DNA of 25,936 bases, from NCBI GenBank assembly GCA_041477815.1, contig JBGOUV010000045.1, positions 1 to 25,936 of the forward strand. Direction: 5' to 3'. The position numbers and the translations under genes are program-made. This document shows, one piece after another, positions 15,787 to 22,526 of the stretch. This DNA is from JBGOUV01 sp041477815. Lineage in GTDB: Bacteria; Acidobacteriota; Terriglobia; Bryobacterales; JACQDG01. How positions within the stretch are numbered: position 1 is the stretch's first letter; every line of letters starts with the position of its first letter. The notes under the pieces are model-generated. The model was given only the letters and a program-made list of their open reading frames with translations, did no database searches and had not been told where the DNA came from.

Positions 15787-17331
15787 ATGCGAACGTGGGC
15801 GTCTCTAGGCTGGTTGATGCTGGGCGTGGGGACAGCCTGGAGCGCGGACTGGCTGGCCGACGGCGGCGACCCTCGCCGCACGGCGTGGCAGCGGGACGAG
15901 AAGCTGCTGACCACGGCGACGGTCAAGAACATGCGGCTGCTGTGGAAGATCCAGCTCGATAACCAGCCCCGCCAGATGCACTCGCTGTTTCCGCCGTTAA
16001 TCGTGGCGCGCGTGAACATCAGCGACGGGCCTAAAGAGCTGGCCATCGAGGCCGGCGTCTCGGACAACATCTACGCTATCGACGTCGGGAAAGGCGAGGT
16101 GGTCTGGAAGAAGCACTTCGACAATACCTGGACGCCGGCCGACGGCAGGGGCGGCGGCATCCTTTGCCCCGGCGGAATGACCGCCACCCCGGTGGTGGGG
16201 CCCACCAGCACGCCCGGTAAGTACACCATCTACGCCGCCTCCTGGGACGGCAGGCTTCATCAACTGAATGCGTCCGATGGGGAAGACGTCGCGCCGCCCA
16301 TGAAGTTTATGCCGCCCAACGGGAAACCGTATGCGCTGAACCTTTGGAACAATACGATCTACACGCATACCGCGCAAGGATGCGGAGGCAACCCCAACGT
16401 GGTCTACGCGTACGATCTGGCTACCAACAAGGTCGGCTCCTGGGGTCCTGCGGGCGGCGGCATGTGGGGCCGCACCGGCCCGGCGATCAGCTCCCAGGGG
16501 GTCATGTACACGGGAACCGGCGATGGCCGCTGGGACCCGGAGAATGGAATTTATGGCAACGGCATCATCGGCGTGAAGCAGGATCCCGAGACGAAGTCGC
16601 TGGAGCTGGTGGACTACTACGGGCCGTCGAACGCCGTGTGGCTGGCCAAGCGCGATCTCGATATGCAGGTGACGCCCGTCATCTTCCACTACAAAGGAAA
16701 AGAATTGATGGTGGACGCCGGCAAGGAGTGCCGCCTCTACCTCCTGGACACGGAGGCCATCGGCGGCGATGACCATCGCACGCCCTTGTACCGCAGCCCG
16801 CTGCTGTGCAATGAAGACGTCAACTTCGCCTCGGCCGGCATCTGGGGCTCCCTGGCTAGTTGGGAAGACTCGAAGGGCGCACGCTGGCTCCTCACCCCGT
16901 TCTGGGGGCCAAAGCATTCGAAGTTCAAGGCGCCGGTGGAATACGGCGAAATCAAGGATGGCGCCGTCGCCGCGTTCCAGGTGGAAGAGAAGAACGGGAA
17001 GTGGCAGTTGACGCCGGCCTGGGTCTCGCGCGACATGAACCGCGCGGAACCGCCCGTCATCGCCAACGGGATCGTGTTCACGTACGGCAACGGGGAGGAC
17101 ACCGACCAGGCGTACCCGGACGTCGGACTCGACGACGTGGCGGAGCGGCGCATCCCGGGCTCCACCCACGCCGTGTTGTATGCGCTCGATGCCCTGACCG
17201 GCAAAGAACTATGGTCCAGCGGCGACCAGATCAAGTCCTGGAATCACTGGAGCGGGCTTTCGGTCGCCAACGGCCGCGTCTACATCGCCACGTTCGACAG
17301 CGTTCTGTACTGCTTCGGAATCAAGAAGTAG
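15787..17331 (+). CDS. Exported PQQ-type beta-propeller protein
   Basis: From the ATG at 15787, supported by a GGAAGG site seven bases upstream, this gives 514 residues; an in-frame GTG at 15781 is too close to that site, and the much longer open frame (to 15079) runs through the divergent gene. A signal peptide (MLGVGTAWSADW) is followed by propeller blades (SDNIYAIDVGKGEVVWKK, VVYAYDLATNKVGSW, AVLYALDALTGKELW). It shares CPGGMT and the AQGCGGNPNVVYAYDLA block with its divergent paralogue but has no Gly/Pro linker and an extra TGTGDGRWDPENG segment. The catalytic WD motif of PQQ alcohol dehydrogenases is not seen. Only 15 bases separate it from the degenerate SGNH gene, so the two are probably co-transcribed. 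The function is unknown; a periplasmic binding or electron-transfer partner role is possible. Confidence 0.85.
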   Translation: MRTWASLGWLMLGVGTAWSADWLADGGDPRRTAWQRDEKLLTTATVKNMRLLWKIQLDNQPRQMHSLFPPLIVARVNISDGPKELAIEAGVSDNIYAIDVGKGEVVWKKHFDNTWTPADGRGGGILCPGGMTATPVVGPTSTPGKYTIYAASWDGRLHQLNASDGEDVAPPMKFMPPNGKPYALNLWNNTIYTHTAQGCGGNPNVVYAYDLATNKVGSWGPAGGGMWGRTGPAISSQGVMYTGTGDGRWDPENGIYGNGIIGVKQDPETKSLELVDYYGPSNAVWLAKRDLDMQVTPVIFHYKGKELMVDAGKECRLYLLDTEAIGGDDHRTPLYRSPLLCNEDVNFASAGIWGSLASWEDSKGARWLLTPFWGPKHSKFKAPVEYGEIKDGAVAAFQVEEKNGKWQLTPAWVSRDMNRAEPPVIANGIVFTYGNGEDTDQAYPDVGLDDVAERRIPGSTHAVLYALDALTGKELWSSGDQIKSWNHWSGLSVANGRVYIATFDSVLYCFGIKK

Positions 17332-17346
17332 CCGGCCCGCGGCTTT

Positions 17347-18069
17347 ATGCAGATTCTGGCTTTCGGAATCCTCGCCGGGCTGATCTTCCCGGGCCAAAAC
17401 ATGGCGGCGTTGGAACGTCTGCTAGCCGCACAAGGACGCTTGCTCAGCGATTGGGGCGGCCTGACGCGGTACGGCAGCGAGAATACCGAACTTCCTCCGC
17501 CCGCGCCCGGACAGGACCGGGTGGTTTTCCTGGGGGACGACATCACCGAAGCCTGGGGTCGGGGCGGGGCCAGGTTCTTCCCCGGCAAGCCCTACCTAAA
17601 CCGCGGAATCAGCCGGCAGACTACGCCTCAGATGCTGGTCCGCTTCCGGCAAGATGTGATCTCACTCCAACCTCAGGTAGTGGTTCTGCTGGCGGGCGCG
17701 AACGATATCGCCGGCTTGACCGGTCCCGCGACCGCAGGGACGATCGCGGAGAACTTCCAGTCCATGACGGAGCTGGCGAAGGTCAACGGCATCCGCGTCG
17801 TCCTGGCGTCCCTCACCCCGGTTTGCGACTGCTTTACGAAGCAGACCACGCGACGGCCTCCGGGGAAAATCCTGGCGATGAACAGTTGGTTGAAGGACTA
17901 CGCCGCCCGGAGCGGCTCGGTCTATCTCGACTACTATACGGCTTTGGCGGAGGGCCGGAATTTCAAACGGGAACTGACCGTGGATGGATTTCTCCCCAAC
18001 GATGCGGGTTACGACGTCATGGCCCCGCTGGCCGAGAAGGCGATCACTCAGGCGCGGAGCAAACCTTGA
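17347..18069 (+). CDS. Exported SGNH-fold protein lacking the catalytic Ser and His (predicted pseudoenzyme)
   Basis: This 240-residue protein has a signal-like start (MQILAFGILAGLIFPGQ) and clear SGNH blocks, but key residues are changed. Block I reads FLGDDITEAW, with Asp65 where the nucleophile Ser of GDSIT is expected. Block V reads DGFLPNDAGY, with Leu216 where the catalytic His of DG.HPN is expected. The oxyanion residues remain: Gly87 in NRGIS and Asn119 in GAND. The rest of the fold and reading frame are intact, so this is not simple decay. In this family the protein would be an acyl-hydrolase of carbohydrates; here it more likely binds a ligand or partners the propeller encoded 15 bases upstream. 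There is no strong ribosome-binding site before the ATG at 17347. Confidence 0.87.
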   Translation: MQILAFGILAGLIFPGQNMAALERLLAAQGRLLSDWGGLTRYGSENTELPPPAPGQDRVVFLGDDITEAWGRGGARFFPGKPYLNRGISRQTTPQMLVRFRQDVISLQPQVVVLLAGANDIAGLTGPATAGTIAENFQSMTELAKVNGIRVVLASLTPVCDCFTKQTTRRPPGKILAMNSWLKDYAARSGSVYLDYYTALAEGRNFKRELTVDGFLPNDAGYDVMAPLAEKAITQARSKP

Positions 18070-18330
18070 CTCAAAAGCTGAACCGCAACGAAAAAATGGT
18101 CCGGCGGTTGGCACTCTTTTCCACGATGCGGGTGCAACAGCGCCTGGAGATCGAGCGAGAGGGAGGTGGTCTTCCTATTGCAATCCGGTGGGCGCAACGT
18201 CGCGCGCTCCAACGAGCCTCGAACCCCAGACCAATCCGGTCGATTTAGCCAGGTAACCAAAACGGGACTCACGACGAAACCGGGTGGTGTACAATTTCTC
18301 CCAGACGGTTAGGCCAAACGGAGGTCGCAG
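18070..18330. other. Intergenic stretch ahead of the receptor remnant
   Basis: About 260 bases with no convincing gene on either strand. A TACAAT hexamer (18290-18295) could be a -10 for the downstream leader, but no good -35 is present. A GGAGG ribosome-binding site (18320-18324) lies six bases before the GTG at 18331. No tRNA, terminator hairpin or mobile-element end was recognised. Confidence 0.4.
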
Positions 18331-18875
18331 GTGAGGTGTTGCTATAGGAAGCCCAGGATGTTCAACATTGCCAAGCGCGTACTCTGGTTGTCGCGGTATG
18401 CGATGGTGGCCTGGGCGCAAGCGCCCGCGGCCGAACTTGCGGGCATGGTGATGGGTCCTTCGGGCGCCGTGGTGTCGGGTGCGAAGATCACCAACACCGC
18501 TCACATCGAGCCCTCCACGGAAGCCAGCTCCGCCGGCATCTACTACGCCCCGGCTCTCCGGCCGGGAGCGTATTCCGTCCGCTTCACGCCAGCCGAGGGC
18601 GGCGGCAACGAGTTTCACGGCAGGCTAGCGGCGGACGCCTGCAACTTCCTTTCCTGCCTCCCAACCAGCGCGATCCGTTCGGATTCACCCTGGGCGGTCC
18701 CATCCGGATTCCCAGGCTCATCGACGGCCGCAACAAGCTGTTCTTCTGGGCCAGCTACGGGGGCGGGCGGCAGCGCATCGGCTCGCTCCATTCCGCCAAC
18801 GTACCCTGGCCCGAGTATTTCGCCGGCAACTTCGCCGGGCCGCGCATCCTGTTTGGGCGCAGGATGACGTTCTGA
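18331..18875 (+). pseudogene. Deleted and frameshifted remnant of an Oar-like TonB-dependent receptor
   Basis: The leader resembles those of acidobacterial Oar receptors (FNIAKRVLWLSRYAMVAWAQ) and follows a good GGAGG site. It is followed by a shortened carboxypeptidase-regulatory segment (AELAGMVMGPSGAVVSGAKI, then RPGAYSVRF). The frame then jumps straight to GGGNEFHGRLA, which matches the end of the plug domain (GTNQFHGSV near residue 256 of the intact receptor at 22527), so roughly 180 residues are missing. Near 18640-18660 the frame shifts; the continuing plug sequence (RDPFGFTLGGPI, then GRNKLFFWASYGGGRQR) is in another frame and ends at the TGA at 18873-18875, with the rest of the barrel absent. 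It sits 17 bases before the DUF4038 hydrolase, so its transcription signals may now drive that operon. The frame-1 reading beyond the shift (to 18867) is not a real protein. Confidence 0.8.
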
Positions 18876-18892
18876 TCTGGAGGGAGTCTCTG

Positions 18893-20185
18893 ATGACTCG
18901 ACGAGTCCATGGCGCGGGTGTTCTGGGGATTCTCTGGGCCGTGTCCTTCCTGCTGGCACGCCCGGCGGAAGGCGCGGCCGGTCCCCTGCGCGTGAGCCCG
19001 AACGGCCGGTACTTTGTTGACGCCGGGACGGGCCAACCCTTTTTCTGGCTGGGCAACACGCAGTGGGCGCTCTTCCGAGGATTCACCGTCGAGAACGCCC
19101 GCGTCATCATCGACAGCGTGAAAAGCAAGGGCTTCACCGTGGTGGCCACGATGCTGGCAGGCGGACCCGTGGCCACCGTGCCCAACCTCGAAGGCCAGAC
19201 GATCTGGCTCGACAATGACCCCTCCACGCCGAACGAGGCGTACTTCAAGAGAGTGGACGCCATCATTTCCTACGCCGTCCAGCAGGGGCTGGTGGTCCGG
19301 ATCGGCATGCTGCACAACTCGCAATTGCAGTACATGTCGGGCGGCAGAGGCAAGGCGTATGCGAAGTTCGTGGCGGCGCGATACAAGGACCTGCCGAACA
19401 TCGTGTGGTCGCTGCACGGCAACGTCGACAATCCCGCCCTGATCGCCATGGTGCGAGAAATGACGGAGGGGATTCGCGAAGCCGATGGAGGCAGCCACCT
19501 GATTTCGCAAAAGCCGGACCCGTCTCCCAAGACCTCCGGGATCATTCAAAACGAGCCTTGGCTCGGGTTCACGCAGAGTCAGACCTTCAAGCGCATCGAT
19601 CTGATCTACCCGATGGTGAAGGGGGACTACGATCGCACCCCGCCGAAGCCCACCGTGATGGACGAAGGCGCCTACGAATCGGGCGCCGAGTACGGGTTCC
19701 CGATCACGCCGCTGCTGATCCGGAGACAAGCCTATTACTCGTATCTGGCCGGCGGATTCCACACCTACGGGCACAACGACTCGTGGCGCATCCTGCCCAC
19801 CTGGCGGTCGGCGCTCGAGGCGCCGGGCGCTTCTCAGGTGGGGAAGGCCCGGAGCCTGCTGGAATCGCTGCCGGAGTGGTGGCTGCTGACGCCGGACCAG
19901 TCGGTGCTGGCCTCGGGGGCCAACTCGAACGGCGACGTGCTGCACCTCAGCGCCCGCCACCAGGGCGGCAAGTGGGCTATCGTCTATTGCGCGGCCCCGC
20001 ATGATTTCTCCGTGGCGATGAATAAGCTCTCCGGGAAGGTGCAGGCCTCCTGGGTCGATCCGAAGACGGGCGAGTCGAAGTCCATCGGCTCTTATCGCAA
20101 TTCGGGCGTCCGATCCTTTACCACGCCGGCCGGATGGGAGGACGCGGTGCTCCTGCTGGCTCGACCGAAAGGAAAAGCGAAGTGA
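18893..20185 (+). CDS. Exported DUF4038 (apiosidase-like, GH140-type) glycoside hydrolase
   Basis: This 430-residue protein has a signal peptide (LWAVSFLLARPAEGAA), a DUF4038 TIM-barrel-like domain (about 35-330) and a C-terminal beta domain of the putative collagen-binding type (about 345-425). Recognisable blocks are FFWLGNTQWALF near 50-61, ARYKDLPNIVWSLHG near 162-176, PTVMDEGAYE with Glu258 near 253-262, and GGFHTYGHNDSW near 287-298. Characterised GH140 enzymes release apiose from pectin. At the position where these proteins usually have GGD this one reads HGN (Asn177), so the acid/base may differ. A GGAGGGAG ribosome-binding site lies six bases before the ATG. Its stop overlaps the GTG of the diheme cytochrome, and it heads the PQQ/TonB operon. 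Exact substrate unknown. Confidence 0.85.
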   Translation: MTRRVHGAGVLGILWAVSFLLARPAEGAAGPLRVSPNGRYFVDAGTGQPFFWLGNTQWALFRGFTVENARVIIDSVKSKGFTVVATMLAGGPVATVPNLEGQTIWLDNDPSTPNEAYFKRVDAIISYAVQQGLVVRIGMLHNSQLQYMSGGRGKAYAKFVAARYKDLPNIVWSLHGNVDNPALIAMVREMTEGIREADGGSHLISQKPDPSPKTSGIIQNEPWLGFTQSQTFKRIDLIYPMVKGDYDRTPPKPTVMDEGAYESGAEYGFPITPLLIRRQAYYSYLAGGFHTYGHNDSWRILPTWRSALEAPGASQVGKARSLLESLPEWWLLTPDQSVLASGANSNGDVLHLSARHQGGKWAIVYCAAPHDFSVAMNKLSGKVQASWVDPKTGESKSIGSYRNSGVRSFTTPAGWEDAVLLLARPKGKAK

Positions 20186-20937
20186 CCCGCCTGTCGCGCG
20201 GCGTGATGGCGCTTGGCCTTAGCGCTGTTGGAATCGCCCGCGGGCAGACCCCAGACCCGGCGGTCGGCGCGCGGCTGTATCGTCTCCATTGCTCGGAGTG
20301 CCACGGGCTGGAAGGCCAGGGCGGGCAGGGAGCGGATTTGACGCGCGGCGTGTACCGTTTCGGGTCGACCGACGAAGCGCTCTATCGGACCATCTCGCAG
20401 GGCGTGACCGGAACGCCGATGCCCGCCACCGCTCTGTCCGACGCCCAGCTGTGGCAGATTGTCAGACACGTGCGCCTGCTGGCCGGCGGCGTTCGCGTCG
20501 CGGTTCCGGGCAGTCCGGCGGCGGGCGAGGCGCTGTTCGCAGGCAAGGGCGGCTGCACGAAGTGTCATATGATCCGGGGCGTGGGCGGTCGGCTGGGTCC
20601 TGATTTGACCTACATCGGTTCGCAACGGTCCCCCAACCATCTGCGGGCGTCGATCCTGCGGCCCGACGAGGAGGTGAGCCGGGCCTATTGGTCGGTGGAG
20701 GCCCTGGACAGCAAAGCCCAGGCCTACTCCGGAATCCGCGTGGGGGAAGATACGTATAGCATTCAAATTATGGACCTGAACGAGGAGCTGCACTCTCTCG
20801 CCAAGGGGGATCTGAAGCGTCTGGTGGTGGACAAGAAATCGCGGATGCCGGGATACGCGCAGACGCTCACCGGCACGGAGCTCGACGACCTGGTGGCCTA
20901 TCTGTACTCGTTAGAGCGGAAGGTGAGGCGCCTGTGA
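20182..20937 (+). CDS. Exported diheme cytochrome c
   Basis: From the GTG at 20182, which overlaps the preceding gene's TGA as GTGA, this gives 251 residues with a signal peptide (GVMALGLSAVGIARGQ). Two c-type heme motifs are seen: CSECH (37-41), with probable distal Met80 in TPMPA, and CTKCH (125-129), with probable Met222 in SRMPGY. The first half resembles the cbb3 subunit III-like domain; the second (RGVGGRLGPDLTYIG) resembles the putative heme-binding domain common in Planctomycetes and Acidobacteria. It overlaps the PQQ dehydrogenase gene by GTGA and is very probably the electron acceptor of that enzyme. The open frame extends further upstream (to 20134) but the overlapping GTG gives the better signal peptide. 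Confidence 0.92.
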   Translation: MTRLSRGVMALGLSAVGIARGQTPDPAVGARLYRLHCSECHGLEGQGGQGADLTRGVYRFGSTDEALYRTISQGVTGTPMPATALSDAQLWQIVRHVRLLAGGVRVAVPGSPAAGEALFAGKGGCTKCHMIRGVGGRLGPDLTYIGSQRSPNHLRASILRPDEEVSRAYWSVEALDSKAQAYSGIRVGEDTYSIQIMDLNEELHSLAKGDLKRLVVDKKSRMPGYAQTLTGTELDDLVAYLYSLERKVRRL

Positions 20938-22511
20938 AGACAAGCGTCATCGCTGCCTGCCTGGCCGCGTCGCTGTTCGGACAGGTGACCTACCAAAGGC
21001 TCCTCGAGGCCGACCGCGAGCCGGGCAACTGGATGACCTATTCGGGGAATTATGGCGGCTTCCGCCACAGCCGGCTGCAACAGATCCACCGGGGCAACGT
21101 GAGCGGGTTGAAGTTGAAATGGGCGTTCCAGATGAAGACCACCGAGAGGGTCCAGGCGACGCCGCTGGTGGTGGAGGGCATCCTGTACTTAACGCAGCCG
21201 CCCAACGACGCCTGGGCGCTGGACGCCGAAACGGGCCGCCCCTATTGGCACTACCGGCGTGGCCTTCCGGAGCGGATCAACACGTGCTGCGGCCAGGTGA
21301 ACCGCGGGCTGGCGATGCTCGGCGACCGATTGTTCATGGGCACCGTGGACGCTCACCTGGTGGCGCTCGACCGCAAGACGGGCAACCTGCTCTGGGACGT
21401 GGAGGTCGCCGACTACACCAAAGGATACAGCCTGACGGCCGCCCCGCTGGTGGTGAAGGACAAACTGATCGTAGGTATGGCCGGGGGCGAGTATGGCGTT
21501 CGCGGCTTTCTGGACGCCTACGATCCCGCGACCGGAAAGCGTTTGTGGCGGTTCCACACCATTCCAGGACCGGGCGAGCCGGGCCACGAGAGCTGGTCCG
21601 GGCAGTCCTGGGAGACCGGCGGCGGGCCCACCTGGGTCACCGGCTCTTTCGATCCGAAGCTGAACCTGGTCTACTGGGGCACGGGCAACCCGGCGCCCGA
21701 TTGGAATGGCGACGTGCGGCTGGGCGACAACCTTTATGCGTCCAGCGTGATCGCGCTCGACGCCGACACGGGCAAGTTGAAATGGTACTTCCAATTCACG
21801 CCGCACGATATGCACGACTGGGACGCCGTTCAGATTCCGGTGCTGGTGGATGCGGAGTTTCGGGGCCGCCAGCGCAAGCTGATGTACTGGGGCAATCGGA
21901 ACGCGTTCTTCTACGTGCTGGATCGCGAGACCGGCGAATTTCTGATGGCGAAGCCCTTCACGGCTCAAACCTGGGCCGAGCGAATCGACGAGAAGGGGCG
22001 GCCGGTGAGGAGGCCGAATACCAGCCCGAGCCGCGAGGGGGCAGTGGTTTCGCCGGGTCCGCAGGGAGGAACGAACTGGTACTCGCCCTCCTACAGCCCG
22101 GTGACCAAGCTGTTTTACCTTTCCGTCTGGGAATTTGCGAGCCGGTTCTACATTGGCGATGCGCCCTATCAACCGGGTACGCTCTTCTTCGGCAGCACCA
22201 CGGCGCGCCTGCCCGACCAACCGGGGCGCGGCTCGATCCGGGCCTTGGATCCGTCCACCGGCGAGATCCGGTGGCAGTACCCGCTGTTCAGCATGCCGCA
22301 GACCGGTCTGCTGTCGACGGGCGGCAACCTGGTCTTTGGCGGCACTGAGGAAGGGCAGTTCTTCGCGCTCGACGCCGTCAACGGGAAAGAGCTATGGCGC
22401 GCCAATACCGGCGGCATGATCGCTGCGGCGCCGACCAGCTATTTGAGTCAGGGAAAGCAGCTCGTGTCGATTGCCGCCGGCAGCGCGATTTTTACGTTTT
22501 CTTTGGACTGA
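20934..22511 (+). CDS. PQQ-dependent alcohol dehydrogenase with lanthanide-type Asp pair
   Basis: This 525-residue quinoprotein oxidises a primary alcohol or related substrate in the periplasm using PQQ. The GTG start overlaps the cytochrome stop and is followed by a short signal peptide (VIAACLAASLFGQ). The vicinal disulfide typical of the methanol/ethanol dehydrogenase family is present (Cys118-Cys119 in INTCCGQ). The metal/PQQ-site glutamate is in GGEYGVRG and an asparagine in TGNPAPDWN. The catalytic Asp295 sits in HDMHDWDAV, and Asp297 two residues on is the extra acidic residue that marks lanthanide-dependent XoxF/ExaF enzymes in place of the calcium type. No cytochrome domain is fused; the diheme cytochrome just upstream is the likely partner. 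Substrate is not determined by sequence. Confidence 0.9.
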   Translation: MKTSVIAACLAASLFGQVTYQRLLEADREPGNWMTYSGNYGGFRHSRLQQIHRGNVSGLKLKWAFQMKTTERVQATPLVVEGILYLTQPPNDAWALDAETGRPYWHYRRGLPERINTCCGQVNRGLAMLGDRLFMGTVDAHLVALDRKTGNLLWDVEVADYTKGYSLTAAPLVVKDKLIVGMAGGEYGVRGFLDAYDPATGKRLWRFHTIPGPGEPGHESWSGQSWETGGGPTWVTGSFDPKLNLVYWGTGNPAPDWNGDVRLGDNLYASSVIALDADTGKLKWYFQFTPHDMHDWDAVQIPVLVDAEFRGRQRKLMYWGNRNAFFYVLDRETGEFLMAKPFTAQTWAERIDEKGRPVRRPNTSPSREGAVVSPGPQGGTNWYSPSYSPVTKLFYLSVWEFASRFYIGDAPYQPGTLFFGSTTARLPDQPGRGSIRALDPSTGEIRWQYPLFSMPQTGLLSTGGNLVFGGTEEGQFFALDAVNGKELWRANTGGMIAAAPTSYLSQGKQLVSIAAGSAIFTFSLD

Positions 22512-22526
22512 AACTGGAGGTGTAGG

